From positions 1 through 64,000 of the forward strand of contig NZ_JASHKR010000014.1 of NCBI RefSeq assembly GCF_030056815.1: a stretch of 64,000 nucleotides of DNA, read 5' to 3'. The stretch is from Rhodococcus sp. IEGM 1379 (GTDB lineage: Bacteria > Actinomycetota > Actinomycetes > Mycobacteriales > Mycobacteriaceae). Under the pieces are notes generated by a model. That model saw only the letters and a program-made list of their open reading frames with translations, did no database searches and was not told where the DNA came from. Positions 17,360 through 26,258 of the stretch are shown one piece after another; position 1 is the stretch's first letter, and every line of letters starts with the position of its first letter. Both the position numbers and the translations under genes were made by a program.

Positions 17360-18217
17360 TCAGTGAATGCGAGGCAGGTCTGATGCGGCGGGAACGATGC
17401 CAGTGGAGTAGCCCGCGGTCCAGGCCAGGACGTTGGCGACGTATGCCGCGGAGTTGTTGTAGCGGTGGATGGCTTTGGCGGCCTGAGTGATGTCCTGCAT
17501 GTTCAATCCGCCGTCGCACAGGTATTTTCCGGTGGTCAGCGCGGAGTCGAACAGGTTCTGCGGATCGGAGATGCCGTCACCGTTGCCGTCGCCGGCGTAC
17601 TGCGTCCAGGTGGACGGGATGAACTGCATGGGGCCCACAGCGCGGTCGTAGACACTGTCGCCGTCGAGTGCGCCGCCGTCGGTATCCATGATCACGGCCT
17701 GGCCGGGGAGGCTGCCGTTGAGGGGCAGTCCGATCACGGGGTCGAAGAGATTGCCGTTCGCGTCGGCATCCTTGCCGTCGTGAGCGTGGCCGGATTCGAC
17801 GCGACCGATACCGGCCATCAATGTCCACTGCATGTTGCAAGTGGGGTTTTCGACAGCGAGGATGCGCTCGGCGTTCTGGTAGGCCGCGACGCTGACGCTC
17901 GGGATGCCGAGAGCGCCCTCCGCCATGGATGCAGGCAGTGGCGGAGTTCCCTGGACCGGCGCTAGCGGAGCAGGCTCCGGTGCTGCGACGGGAGTTTCGG
18001 CCAAGTCCGCGATCGGGAGGATCTGGGCCTGCGGTTCCTGCGTGGCCGAGGAGGCTGCTTCGGCTGATTTTGCGGCACTGGTGTTGAAGAAGGGGATCTC
18101 GGGTGCGGCGCCGGCAGAGTTGGCTGCTGTTACCAATCCGATAGGAATGAGTCCGGTTAGCGCGATGACCGAATTGCGACGGATGTGCGAATCTGTCTTC
18201 TTGTTGTGCCGACCCAC
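17360..18217 (-). CDS. secreted lytic-transglycosylase-domain protein (Rv1230c-like)
   Basis: 285 residues: a basic start and hydrophobic segment (about residues 14-36) serve as signal peptide or anchor, then an Ala/Pro-rich linker and a transglycosylase-SLT-2-type domain from about 120. Active-site signs are LMAGIGRVESGHA (catalytic Glu), DRAVGPMQFIPSTWTQYA and DGNGDGISDPQNLFDSA, which also resembles a calcium loop. It probably cleaves peptidoglycan during wall growth. AGGAGG (minus strand 18232-18227) precedes the GTG at 18217. It and the next gene are paralogues. Confidence 0.87.
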   Translation of the reverse strand: MGRHNKKTDSHIRRNSVIALTGLIPIGLVTAANSAGAAPEIPFFNTSAAKSAEAASSATQEPQAQILPIADLAETPVAAPEPAPLAPVQGTPPLPASMAEGALGIPSVSVAAYQNAERILAVENPTCNMQWTLMAGIGRVESGHAHDGKDADANGNLFDPVIGLPLNGSLPGQAVIMDTDGGALDGDSVYDRAVGPMQFIPSTWTQYAGDGNGDGISDPQNLFDSALTTGKYLCDGGLNMQDITQAAKAIHRYNNSAAYVANVLAWTAGYSTGIVPAASDLPRIH

Positions 18218-18233
18218 TGTTTAACGCCTCCTG

Positions 18234-18251
18234 AACCCCGGATTCGGGGTT
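18234..18251 (-). promoter_or_regulatory. hairpin in the leader of the shorter transglycosylase gene
   Basis: AACCCCG and CGGGGTT pair around GATT (7-bp stem), two bases upstream of the AGGAGG ribosome-binding site. It could be the terminator of the upstream paralogue or could affect ribosome access. On the plus strand it is followed by TTTTCC. Confidence 0.35.
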
Positions 18252-18364
18252 TTCCGTTCGTTGACGGAATCGAGGCTACCTGATTTGTTGCAGTTCCGTT
18301 ACTCAACCGTGATCTTCGAGGTCAGTCCGGTGCCCAATGGTGTGGGTTCGTTACTTTTTGTTAC

Positions 18365-19777
18365 CTAGAAGGCCGGCATGAACGGCAGGCCGGGGAACAG
18401 TGGTGCCGGAGGCGCAGGGGGTGCCGGAGGAACCGGTGCGGCTTCGGGAGCGGGCGCGGCGGCCGGAGTCGTGGCGACGGGGGCCTCCGGAGTGGTCGTT
18501 TCCGCGGTCCTGCCGGTCGTCTGAGTCAGTCCCGGAGCGTCGGGGGTGGGAACCGCACAGGGAAGCGTGATGCCGACAGGCAAGGCCGCCAGGGCTGCGG
18601 GATCCATAATCGTGCACATGTCGTCGGGCCAACGCCAGCCTTCGGCGGTCAGGAAGGGCCAGACGAGGCCGCGTGACGTCATGACCGGGAGCGGGATGAC
18701 AGGACCTCGGACGGCGGCGTTCGGGACGGTGGTCGGGCCGGGTAGGAGGCCGGGCGGGACGAGTGCCTGAATCTCTGGCGACAGGGCAGGCATGTCCGGA
18801 AGTCCAGGAAGAAGAGGCGGCGTCGTCGGCGTCGTAGTGGCGGCCGCGGCTTCCTTCTCTTTGTCCTTGTCTGTTGCGTCCGGTGCGACTGCGGCCGCTG
18901 CGGCCAGAATCGCGGAAGTTCCGCCGGCGCTGCCGGTGTTCGCATTACCGGTGTCGTTACCGCCGACGTAGGGAAGGGGTCCGGACGGAACGACGCCACT
19001 CTTGTAGGCCGTCGACCACATGATTACGTTCGCGGCGTACGCAGCGGAATTGTTGTATCGAAGAACAGCTTTCGTTTCCTGGTCGAGATTGCGGAGGTCG
19101 AGTCCGCCGCTGCAGAGGTACTTCGCTGACGACAATGCAGCGTCGAACACGTTGTTGGGATCAGCTATGCCATCGCCGTTGCCGTCGCTGGCATAGCCCT
19201 TCCAGGTCGCTGGAATGAACTGCATCGGACCGACTGCGCGATCGTGCGTCGGGTCGCCGTCGACGGCGCCCTTGTCGGTGTCGGTGATGACCTCGTTGCC
19301 GGCGAGACGTCCGTCCAGGACCGGCCCGAGGATCGGGGTCAGGGTTGTGCCGACGGAGTTGGTCCGTCCACCGTTGGCATGGCCGGACTCGATTCGCCCG
19401 ATGCCGGCGAGGAGGTGCCAGGGGATCCCGCACTTGGGCGCCTCGGTCATCATCACGAGTTCGGCGGAGCGATACGCATTGAGAACGATCTCGGGAATGC
19501 CGAGCGATGTCAGCACGATCGCGGCCGCTTCAGGGTTTTGCCCGGGGCTGCCTGTGATCGCTGAACTGGGTGGAGCCGAGCGTTGGGTGCGCACGGTTCG
19601 GGGTGTCGGTAGGAAGTCCGGCAGCGGAGCAGGCTTCGTCGATGCAGAGCCGGCCAGGGCGATAGGTATCTGTGAACCTGTTGCGGGCGCGCTACTTGCA
19701 GTGAGAGCTGCCGGTCCGGTGACCGCCAACAGTCCCCCTACCAGCGTGGACACTGCAATCATTCCTCGTACGCGCAC
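18365..19777 (-). CDS. secreted lytic-transglycosylase-domain protein, long paralogue with Pro-rich tail
   Basis: 470 residues from the GTG at 19777, which has AAAGGGG upstream and gives a clean signal peptide (RVRGMIAVSTLVGGLLAVTG). A longer frame to 19822 adds 15 unlikely residues. The catalytic domain (about residues 105-260) has HLLAGIGRIESGHANGG, DRAVGPMQFIPATWKGYA, DGNGDGIADP and RYNNSAAYAANVI. About 200 residues of low-complexity Ala/Pro/Thr sequence follow, ending APPAPLFPGLPFMPAF. It likely acts in the cell wall. The TAACGTAAG-type AT-rich upstream region carries no clear operator. Confidence 0.85.
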   Translation of the reverse strand: MRVRGMIAVSTLVGGLLAVTGPAALTASSAPATGSQIPIALAGSASTKPAPLPDFLPTPRTVRTQRSAPPSSAITGSPGQNPEAAAIVLTSLGIPEIVLNAYRSAELVMMTEAPKCGIPWHLLAGIGRIESGHANGGRTNSVGTTLTPILGPVLDGRLAGNEVITDTDKGAVDGDPTHDRAVGPMQFIPATWKGYASDGNGDGIADPNNVFDAALSSAKYLCSGGLDLRNLDQETKAVLRYNNSAAYAANVIMWSTAYKSGVVPSGPLPYVGGNDTGNANTGSAGGTSAILAAAAAVAPDATDKDKEKEAAAATTTPTTPPLLPGLPDMPALSPEIQALVPPGLLPGPTTVPNAAVRGPVIPLPVMTSRGLVWPFLTAEGWRWPDDMCTIMDPAALAALPVGITLPCAVPTPDAPGLTQTTGRTAETTTPEAPVATTPAAAPAPEAAPVPPAPPAPPAPLFPGLPFMPAF

Positions 19778-19893
19778 GATTCCCCTTTGCTGGTTCCCCG
19801 GTTCCGGAGTACCCACCGACAAATATATAAACGCCTGTGACTTACGTTACATATCGGTCACGGTGTGCGCACCAAAACTCAGTAAATTCTCAG

Positions 19894-20436
19894 TTATTGA
19901 GACTCGCGTTTCGAGGCACTGGACTCTCGATGCTTCTTCTTGGGTGTCGGTTCGTTATCGGAGCTGAGCAACGACTTGATTTCGTCGAGTTCCCTGCGCA
20001 AGTAGTCGCGGGTCGCGACCTCGCCGAGCGCAATACGCAGAGCAGCCAGTTCCCGGGCGAGGAACTCGGTATCGGCCTTGGTCTGTTCGGCGCGCGAGCG
20101 GTCCTCCTCCAGTGAAACCTTGTCGCGGTTCTCCTGCCTGTTCTGCGCCAGCAGGATCAACGGTGCCGCGTACGCAGCCTGGGTCGAAAACGCCAGATTG
20201 AGAAGGATGAACGGATACGGATCCCATCGCAGGGCCACAGCGAAGATGTTGATCAGAATCCAGACGATCACGATGATGGTCTGAATCGCCAGGTACCGGC
20301 CGGTCCCGAGGAATCGCGCAATGCGTTCGCTGACGCGCCCGACCGCTTCGACGTCGAAGTCGAAGTGAAAACGACGGTTCCCGCGAGGGGTTTCCAGGCG
20401 TTGGCGGGCCGAGGTGCTCGAGAATCGATCGCTCAT
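19894..20436 (-). CDS. DUF1003 membrane protein (Rv1231c-like)
   Basis: 180 residues with two transmembrane helices (about 50-68 and 78-98: QTIIVIVWILINIFAVALRW, then FILLNLAFSTQAAYAAPLIL). The DUF1003 signature RWDPYPFILLNLAFS is followed by a charged coiled coil (NRQENRDKVSLEEDRSRAEQ onward). The function of DUF1003 proteins is unknown. Its start overlaps the stop of the CBS-domain gene by four bases, so the two are translated together. Confidence 0.87.
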   Translation of the reverse strand: MSDRFSSTSARQRLETPRGNRRFHFDFDVEAVGRVSERIARFLGTGRYLAIQTIIVIVWILINIFAVALRWDPYPFILLNLAFSTQAAYAAPLILLAQNRQENRDKVSLEEDRSRAEQTKADTEFLARELAALRIALGEVATRDYLRRELDEIKSLLSSDNEPTPKKKHRESSASKRESQ

Positions 20437-21719
20437 CGCAAGAGCCCTTCGTCATCCGAGTAGTCTTCGCGCCAGTCTTCGGGGAGGAGATGATCGAGAA
20501 CGTCGTCGACGGTTACTGCGCCGATCAGGTGATTCTGGTCGTCCACCACCGGTCCGCAGACAAGGTTGTACGTCGCGAAGTATCGCGTCACCGCAGCCAA
20601 CGAATCGTCCGCACCGAGTGTGGGCAGGTCGCTGTCCAGAAGTCCGCCGACCAGGCTGGCCGGCGGTTCTCTCAGTAATTTCTGCAGGTGAACACAACCG
20701 AGATAGCGTCCGGTGGGTGTTGCGGTCGGCGGCCGCACCACGAAGACCATGCTCGACAGAGCCGGTGTGACGTCATAGTTGCGTGCCCGCGCGAGCGCCT
20801 CGGCAACAGTCGTCGACGCCGTCAGCACCACAGGTTCCGGGGTCATCAGACCGCCGGCGGTGTCAGGGGAGTGTTCGAGGAGTCGACGCACCGGTTCCGA
20901 ATCCTGCGGATCCATCAACTGAAGCAGGGATTCGGCTTCGGTTTCCGGGAGCTCGCCGAGGAGGTCGGCGGCGTCGTCCGGATCCATCGCCTCGAGGACA
21001 TCCGCTGCCCGCTCCACTTCGAGGTGCATGAGGAGATCGGTCTGATCGTCGGCAGGCAATTCCTGGACGACGTCGGCGAGACGTTCGTCGTCGAGTGCCG
21101 CTGCAAGTTCGCGTCGACGCTTCTCCGGGAGTTCGCGCATGGCGTTGGCGACGTCGGCTGGACGCATGCCCTCGTATTGGAGAAGAAGGTGCGCGACTCC
21201 CTGGCCGGGCAACGAAAGGTCGCTCTGTGTCAATCCCGCAACGTATTGCCACTCGACGACGTGGATTGCGGCCCGGCGGCCCAGCCGTCCGCGATGGCCA
21301 CGGACCGCCACTTTCGAGACCACCCAGTCTCGGGTCCGTCTCGATTCGATACCCAGATCGACCACCACCGTGTCGACGCCGTGAAGCTCGGTCAGCTCTG
21401 GGTCGTCAACGCGCACATGTGAATCGAGCACCTGGGCGAGCGCCAGCACTTCGCCGGGCCGCTGCGTGAAGCGTCGGATACTGACGTTGCCGGTCGTTAA
21501 CGTGACCGCGCTCGGCTCGATGGCGGTAACGCGCAGCATCGGTACGAAAATACGTTTGCGCGTGAACATTTCGATCACCAGGCCGAGTACGCGCGGTTGC
21601 TGGCGCCCGATGCGAACAGTGATCACGACATCACGCACTCGCCCGATCGACTCACCGTCCGGACCGAGGACAACCAGGCCGGCCAGCCTGGCTGCAAATA
21701 CCTTGCCTGCTGCTGCCAT
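20433..21719 (-). CDS. MgtE-N and CBS domain protein (Rv1232c-like)
   Basis: 428 residues. A PRC-barrel-like N terminus (ARLAGLVVLGPDGESIGRV) leads to an MgtE intracellular N domain (ELPEKRRRELAAALDDERL, then ELPADDQTDLLMHLEVERA, MDPDDAADLLGELPE) and a CBS pair (LMTPEPVVL and later GPVVDDQNHLIGAVTVDDVL). The MgtE transmembrane channel is missing, so it is not a transporter alone; a Mg-sensing partner role is inferred. I chose the ATG at 21719 because the M. tuberculosis homologue starts MAA..RVYVARLAGL; a longer frame begins at 21794. It heads an operon with the DUF1003 gene. Confidence 0.87.
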   Translation of the reverse strand: MAAAGKVFAARLAGLVVLGPDGESIGRVRDVVITVRIGRQQPRVLGLVIEMFTRKRIFVPMLRVTAIEPSAVTLTTGNVSIRRFTQRPGEVLALAQVLDSHVRVDDPELTELHGVDTVVVDLGIESRRTRDWVVSKVAVRGHRGRLGRRAAIHVVEWQYVAGLTQSDLSLPGQGVAHLLLQYEGMRPADVANAMRELPEKRRRELAAALDDERLADVVQELPADDQTDLLMHLEVERAADVLEAMDPDDAADLLGELPETEAESLLQLMDPQDSEPVRRLLEHSPDTAGGLMTPEPVVLTASTTVAEALARARNYDVTPALSSMVFVVRPPTATPTGRYLGCVHLQKLLREPPASLVGGLLDSDLPTLGADDSLAAVTRYFATYNLVCGPVVDDQNHLIGAVTVDDVLDHLLPEDWREDYSDDEGLLR

Positions 21720-21816
21720 GATTGCAAGGTTAATTCGTCGAACGTCGAAATCTGCAACAGAGCCGTAGTACACGTCGCCGAAAGCGCGAGACACCGATCA
21801 CGAAGGGCGCCACGAG

Positions 21817-22779
21817 ATGACTTCACGCAATCGTTCCCGCCGATCAGTCCTGGCCGTGCCGGGCAGCAGTCGCAAGATGATCGACAAGGCGAAAGGACTG
21901 CCGGCCGACGAGATCTTCCTCGATCTGGAAGATGCCGTCGCGCCCTTGGCGAAGCAGGCCGCGCGTGAGGCCGTGGGTGACGCGCTGGCCGAAGACGGGT
22001 GGGGCAAGCAGGTCAAGGTGGTTCGCGTCAACGACTGGACCACGGAATGGACGTATGCCGACGTCGTGGAGGTTGTCGGACGGGCCGGCGCGCACCTCGA
22101 CGCGATTCTGCTGCCCAAGGTTCCCGATGCAAGCCATGTGCAGGCACTGGACCTGTTACTGACCCAGGTGGAGAAGGCAAACGGGCTCGAAGTGGGGCGG
22201 ATCGGCATCGAACCGCAGATCGAGAATGCCATCGGCCTCACCAACATCGATGCGATCGCCTCGGCCAGTCCGCGCGTCGAGGCCTTGGTCTTCGGGCCGG
22301 CCGATTTCATGGCGAGCCTGAATATGCGCACCTTGGTGGTCGGCGAGCAGCCCGACGGCTACGACCGCGGTGACGCCTATCACCACATTCTGATGACGAT
22401 TCTGATGGCTGCACGAGCCCACGGCGTCCAGGCAATCGACGGTCCGTATCTCCAGATTCGTGACGTCGAGGCGTTCACCCGCAGTGCCGCACGCACTGCG
22501 GCACTGGGATTCGACGGCAAATGGGTGCTCCACCCGACGCAGATCGAGGCGGCCAACGAGGTGTTCAGTCCGCGTCAATCCGATTACGACAGAGCAGAAT
22601 TGATCTTGGACGCCTACGCATTTCACACCTCCGCAGCCGGCGGTGGACGAGGCGCGGTCATGCTCGGCGACGAGATGATCGATGAGGCGAGTCGCAAGAT
22701 GGCACTGGTGATTTCGGCAAAGGGGCGCGCTGCCGGCATGCCACGTACCTCCGAATTCACTTCGCCCGAACACGCCTGA
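21817..22779 (+). CDS. HpcH/HpaI aldolase family CoA-ester lyase (malyl-CoA lyase / CitE-like)
   Basis: 320-residue TIM-barrel enzyme of the citrate-lyase-beta-like family. Motifs: RSVLAVPGSSRKMIDKA at the start, DEIFLDLEDAVAP near 30, ILLPKVPDA near 93, GIEPQIENAIGL near 130 and GFDGKWVLHPTQIE near 229. The metal-binding Glu and Asp and the C-terminal lid are kept, and the length fits L-malyl-CoA/beta-methylmalyl-CoA lyases rather than short CitE. It could cleave or form malyl-, methylmalyl- or citramalyl-CoA; the exact substrate cannot be read from the sequence. Confidence 0.85.
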   Translation: MTSRNRSRRSVLAVPGSSRKMIDKAKGLPADEIFLDLEDAVAPLAKQAAREAVGDALAEDGWGKQVKVVRVNDWTTEWTYADVVEVVGRAGAHLDAILLPKVPDASHVQALDLLLTQVEKANGLEVGRIGIEPQIENAIGLTNIDAIASASPRVEALVFGPADFMASLNMRTLVVGEQPDGYDRGDAYHHILMTILMAARAHGVQAIDGPYLQIRDVEAFTRSAARTAALGFDGKWVLHPTQIEAANEVFSPRQSDYDRAELILDAYAFHTSAAGGGRGAVMLGDEMIDEASRKMALVISAKGRAAGMPRTSEFTSPEHA

Positions 22780-22886
22780 AGGTCGATGTGCCGACCAATT
22801 CGAGTCGGCAAAGGGCACAATAGAGACCATAGGTATCGCGTTGTTCAGCCGTGGATTACGCGCCCGAAACGAGGAGCACTGTCGCC

Positions 22887-23381
22887 ATGTCCAATCCGCT
22901 CGCACAATCGCCGAATAGGTCGCGCCGCGGCGGGCTACCGACGCCGCCTTCGGGTTGGCCGATCGGCTCCTACCCGACGTATGCAGAAGCGCAGCGTGCC
23001 GTCGACTACCTGTCGGATCAGGAATTCTCGGTTCAGGACGTCACCATCGTCGGTGTGAACCTCATGCAGGTCGAGCGCGTTCTGGGACGCCTCACCTGGC
23101 CCAAGGTGATCGGTGGTGGGTTGGTGTCCGGAGCGTGGCTGGGTGTCTTCTTCGGATTGGTGCTCGGCATCGTCACCGGCGGATTCCTGGCTCCGTTGAT
23201 CACGGGCATCATCGGCGGCATCATCTTCGGCGTGATCACCACGACCATCCCGTACGCGGCGACGCGTGGACAGCGTGATTTTGCGTCGACTATGCAGTTG
23301 GTTGCCGGTCGCTACGACGTGCTGTGTGAACCCAAAACTGCGGAGGCTGCTCGCGACTTGCTCGCGAAACTCGCTATCTGA
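22887..23381 (+). CDS. Rv1234-like membrane protein (general stress protein 17M-type domain)
   Basis: 164 residues. The conserved GSYPTYAEAQRAVDYLSDQ segment and QDVTIVGVNLMQVERV form a GSP17M-like domain, followed by two close transmembrane helices rich in Gly/Ile (about 74-125) and a conserved RDFASTMQLVAGRYDVLCE tail. The ATG at 22887 has GAGGAG at 22871-22876; an upstream in-frame start at 22851 is less likely. Very similar to M. tuberculosis Rv1234; function unknown. Confidence 0.87.
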   Translation: MSNPLAQSPNRSRRGGLPTPPSGWPIGSYPTYAEAQRAVDYLSDQEFSVQDVTIVGVNLMQVERVLGRLTWPKVIGGGLVSGAWLGVFFGLVLGIVTGGFLAPLITGIIGGIIFGVITTTIPYAATRGQRDFASTMQLVAGRYDVLCEPKTAEAARDLLAKLAI

Positions 23382-23453
23382 GTTCTTCGCCGCGAAGATG
23401 ATGGCTTTTTCAGAAGCTGCAGCGGCTCAGGATAATTCGTTTGAGGTTTGGCC

Positions 23454-23711
23454 TTACGGGGCCGAGATGACGGTGAACGAATATGTTGTTCCCACAGCAG
23501 CGGGAACCTGCTCCGGGCCCGGCGCGGTGTATGCCGGCTCGGGCAGTGGCGTCAGATCACCGAGATCATCGTGATGGATGGCGGTCGGTGATGCTTGTGC
23601 CGTTCCCGTGATCAGAGCGATCGGGGTGGCCGCCAATGCGCCGGCGAGGGCAAAGTGAGTAGCCAAGCGGCGCTTGCCTGTCCGGTTCGAAACTTGTGTG
23701 GTGGTGTTCAT
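23454..23711 (-). CDS. small secreted protein of unknown function
   Basis: 85 residues from the ATG at 23711, which is preceded by GAGGAGA. A signal peptide with basic n-region (RTGKRR), hydrophobic core (FALAGALAATPIALITG) and AQA-type cleavage site leaves a mature peptide of about 45 residues, Pro-rich and ending GTTYSFTVISAP. No family recognised. It is divergent from the histidine kinase gene, with 119 bases between the starts. Confidence 0.7.
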   Translation of the reverse strand: MNTTTQVSNRTGKRRLATHFALAGALAATPIALITGTAQASPTAIHHDDLGDLTPLPEPAYTAPGPEQVPAAVGTTYSFTVISAP

Positions 23712-23830
23712 GGTGTCTCCTCGCCTTGTGATGCTGTGCTGTCGGTCTTCACGGTATTCCGGCACCGGGGAAATATTGTCTGTGCGAAGCTGATTCCCAG
23801 GGAACTCGGATGATCGGCACAGGAGGACAT

Positions 23831-25144
23831 ATGTTCGGATCCGGGCCGTCGACAAACGATCTGCATGCTGGGCCGGAACTCGAACAGATACTGCGTGAGC
23901 ACGCGTACCGGGGCGCGTACCTCCAACTCGGGGTGCGCGGTGTGCTGGTGGTGTTCGTAGCGTCGACGCTGATCGTGGTTCCGCCGGCTCACGGTTCCTG
24001 GTTGTGCTTTCTCATCCTCGGGTTGTACGTGACCTGGTGTGTAGGCCTTGCCCTGTGGATAGGGCGTACATCTCCCTTCGCTTCGCTCAACCGGTATACA
24101 TCTCCCTTCGCTTCGCTCAACCGGCATGGTGGTTCTGGTCCTTTGAAAGCGCTGTGGCTCGGTCTTCTCGTCGACCTGGCAGTGCTCGCAACCCTGACCT
24201 TGCTGACGGGACTTACCGCGCAGGAAAGCTGGACCGCCGACATCCTTTGTAACGGGCTCTTCGTGATTCCCGTTCTGGCCTGTACTCAACTGCGAACCGA
24301 CATCTGCGCAGCGATCGTCGCCGCCACGATCGCCGTCTTCTTTGCCGCGAGTTGGGCGACGATGGCTTCCAACGAGGAACCGTGGCCGTCGATTCTGCTC
24401 AGCACCACGGCCCTGGCAGCACTCGGTGTAGGTGCCGTCGGGTTGACGCGAATCCAACGATCACGGGTTCTGACCATCGCCGAGTTGGTGGGGCACCGCA
24501 CAAGCCTTCTCTCGGAGTTGATGAGCCTCGAGCAACGTGAACGTAGAGCGTTGTCGGAACAATTGCACGACGGCGCACTGCAGTACGTTCTTGTCGCGCG
24601 GATGGACATCGACGAGCTGGGCCCAAGTGCAGATCCGGTTGTCCGGCAACGTGCACTTCAAGCATTGAGCGAGGCAACCACATTGCTGAGATCCTCGGTT
24701 GCAGAGCTACATTCGACGGTTCTAGGTCACGTGGGGCTGGCCCGCGCGATCGGTGACGTGGCGCGATCCATGGAAGGCCGCGGAGGGTTGGCGGTAGCGG
24801 TCGACGCGTCCAGATGGAGGGACGACGTGCGTACCTCGGCGGACGACGTCTTGTTCGGTGCGGCCCGGGAGTTGCTGAACAACGTTGTCAAACATGCTGC
24901 GGCAGCGAATGTTCGTATCGAGCTTTCGGAGTCGGATCGGGTCGGTATTCTGACGGTGACGGACGACGGTCGAGGCATCAGCACCGACAAGATTGCGGCC
25001 AGTCAGGAAAGTGGCCATATCGGTCTTCTGTCCCATCAACTGCGGGTTGTCGCGGCAGGCGGTTCATTCTCGATCGGACCGGGGGAGACAACGGGAACCA
25101 TTGCGCGCGTGGAGTTACCGTTCGAAATTGTTGACAACCGATGA
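23831..25144 (+). CDS. sensor histidine kinase, HisKA_3 (NarL/DesK-type), orphan
   Basis: 437 residues. The ATG at 23831 has AGGAGG at 23821-23826. The N-terminal half has about five or six transmembrane helices, interrupted near residues 79-98 by a 10-residue unit repeated twice (TSPFASLNRY, TSPFASLNRH). The dimerisation H-box is LSEQLHDGALQ and the ATPase part has ARELLNNVVKHA (N-box) and DDGRGIS (G1). The 3' end is ten bases from the AlkZ-like gene. No response-regulator gene is adjacent, so its partner lies elsewhere or is a different kind of protein. Confidence 0.87.
   Translation: MFGSGPSTNDLHAGPELEQILREHAYRGAYLQLGVRGVLVVFVASTLIVVPPAHGSWLCFLILGLYVTWCVGLALWIGRTSPFASLNRYTSPFASLNRHGGSGPLKALWLGLLVDLAVLATLTLLTGLTAQESWTADILCNGLFVIPVLACTQLRTDICAAIVAATIAVFFAASWATMASNEEPWPSILLSTTALAALGVGAVGLTRIQRSRVLTIAELVGHRTSLLSELMSLEQRERRALSEQLHDGALQYVLVARMDIDELGPSADPVVRQRALQALSEATTLLRSSVAELHSTVLGHVGLARAIGDVARSMEGRGGLAVAVDASRWRDDVRTSADDVLFGAARELLNNVVKHAAAANVRIELSESDRVGILTVTDDGRGISTDKIAASQESGHIGLLSHQLRVVAAGGSFSIGPGETTGTIARVELPFEIVDNR
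24067..24124 (+). repeat. in-frame tandem repeat inside the histidine kinase gene (28-bp unit, 30-bp period)
   Basis: A 28-bp unit at 24067-24094, containing CTTCGCTTCGCTCAACCGG, recurs exactly at 24097-24124 after two bases. The 30-bp period keeps the frame. The minus strand reads RLSEAKGDVYRLSEAKGDV, resembling dispersed short repeats seen in actinobacterial genomes. Confidence 0.9.
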
Positions 25145-25154
25145 AAGGTGCACT

Positions 25155-26258
25155 GTGGCAGTGATGAACGACCGGGCGCTCGCGCGGGCGACTCTTGCTC
25201 GCCAGTACCTGATGGAGCGAGCAGATGTCAGTGCGCTCGAAGCGGTCTCGCACCTCGCCGGTTTACAGGCGCAGGCGCCGGTACCTCCGTATCTGGCGCT
25301 GTGGGCTCGGCTGAAAAACTTTGCGGCAGAAGATCTGTCAACTCTCATTGACAACCGCCATGTTGTACGTCTGGTTGCCATGCGGGGAACGGTCTTTGCC
25401 CTCTCGGTTGCTGATGCCGCGACCTTCCGTGGAACGGTTCAGTCGATCATGGAACGGGACCTCCACACCAACGCGGCACACCGCGCGGCATTGACCGGAA
25501 TGGATTTCGAGGCGCTGGCGCAGGCCGGGCGTGAACTGGTTTCGGCTGGTCCGCTCACTCAGATGCAGATGAGGCCTCTTCTGGCCGAGTGCTTTCCGGA
25601 TCGTGCGCCCGAAGGTTTGGCGCATGGGGTTCGTGGATTGTTGCCGATGGTGCAGGTCCCGCCGCGTGGCCTGTGGGGTCGATCCGGCGCGCCCGCGTTG
25701 ACCACACTGGAGGACTGGCTGGGAACTGAAGTCGATCTGACGCCACGCCCCGACGCGTTGGTACTGCGCTATCTGGCGGCTTTCGGTCCGGCCAGTGTGA
25801 AGGATGCGCAGGCCTGGTCGGGATTGACCAGACTCGGCGAGGTTTTCGAGCGACTTCGCTTGAGCCTGATCACTTTCAAGAGCGAGAACGGAACAGAACT
25901 GTTTGACTTGCCGGATGCACCGCGTCCGGACTCGGGAACGCCCCCGGTCCGTATCCTGGCTCCGTTCGACAACATCCTGCTATCGCACGCCGATCGCTCT
26001 CGAATCCTGGACAAGCAGTACCGATCACAAGTATTTACCGTCAACGGAATCATCAAACCCGCTGTCCTCGTACGAGGAAAAGTCGCTGGATTCGCAGCAG
26101 TGTCGACAACTGGCGAATCGGCACGGTTGGCAGCGACTCTCTTTGCGCAGCAACCGAAAACGGTGATCGCGGCGATCGAGAGAGAAGGTCGTTCGTTGCT
26201 GAAGTTCCTGCATCCCGCAATTTCGACTCGGGACGTCTCCCTCGACCGGCTCACGTAG
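25155..26258 (+). CDS. winged-helix DNA-binding protein, AlkZ-like (HTH_42)
   Basis: 367 residues of the HTH_42/AlkZ-like family, whose characterised members are DNA glycosylases that unhook interstrand cross-links or remove bulky adducts. Features: an N-terminal ATLARQYLMERA and HLAGLQAQAPVPPYLALWAR, then RLVAMRGTVFAL near 80, the DALVLRYLAAFGPASVKDAQAWSG winged-helix segment near 200, and PPVRILAPFDNILLSHADR near 265. The catalytic QxQ-type residues of AlkZ may correspond to LQAQAP (residues about 41-46). GTG 25155 follows AAAGG; ATG 25164 is an alternative. It overlaps the convergent next gene by eight bases. Confidence 0.82.
   Translation: MAVMNDRALARATLARQYLMERADVSALEAVSHLAGLQAQAPVPPYLALWARLKNFAAEDLSTLIDNRHVVRLVAMRGTVFALSVADAATFRGTVQSIMERDLHTNAAHRAALTGMDFEALAQAGRELVSAGPLTQMQMRPLLAECFPDRAPEGLAHGVRGLLPMVQVPPRGLWGRSGAPALTTLEDWLGTEVDLTPRPDALVLRYLAAFGPASVKDAQAWSGLTRLGEVFERLRLSLITFKSENGTELFDLPDAPRPDSGTPPVRILAPFDNILLSHADRSRILDKQYRSQVFTVNGIIKPAVLVRGKVAGFAAVSTTGESARLAATLFAQQPKTVIAAIEREGRSLLKFLHPAISTRDVSLDRLT

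Noticed and set aside
19778-19815. GGAACCGGGGAACC leader text resembling part of a c-di-AMP (ydaO) riboswitch before a cell-wall hydrolase
   Set aside because: Only one conserved-looking stretch is present, and the space to the start codon is too short for the full aptamer; other core motifs were not found.
24067-24124. Possible CRISPR repeat
   Set aside because: Only two copies two bases apart, inside a gene; no spacers and no cas genes.
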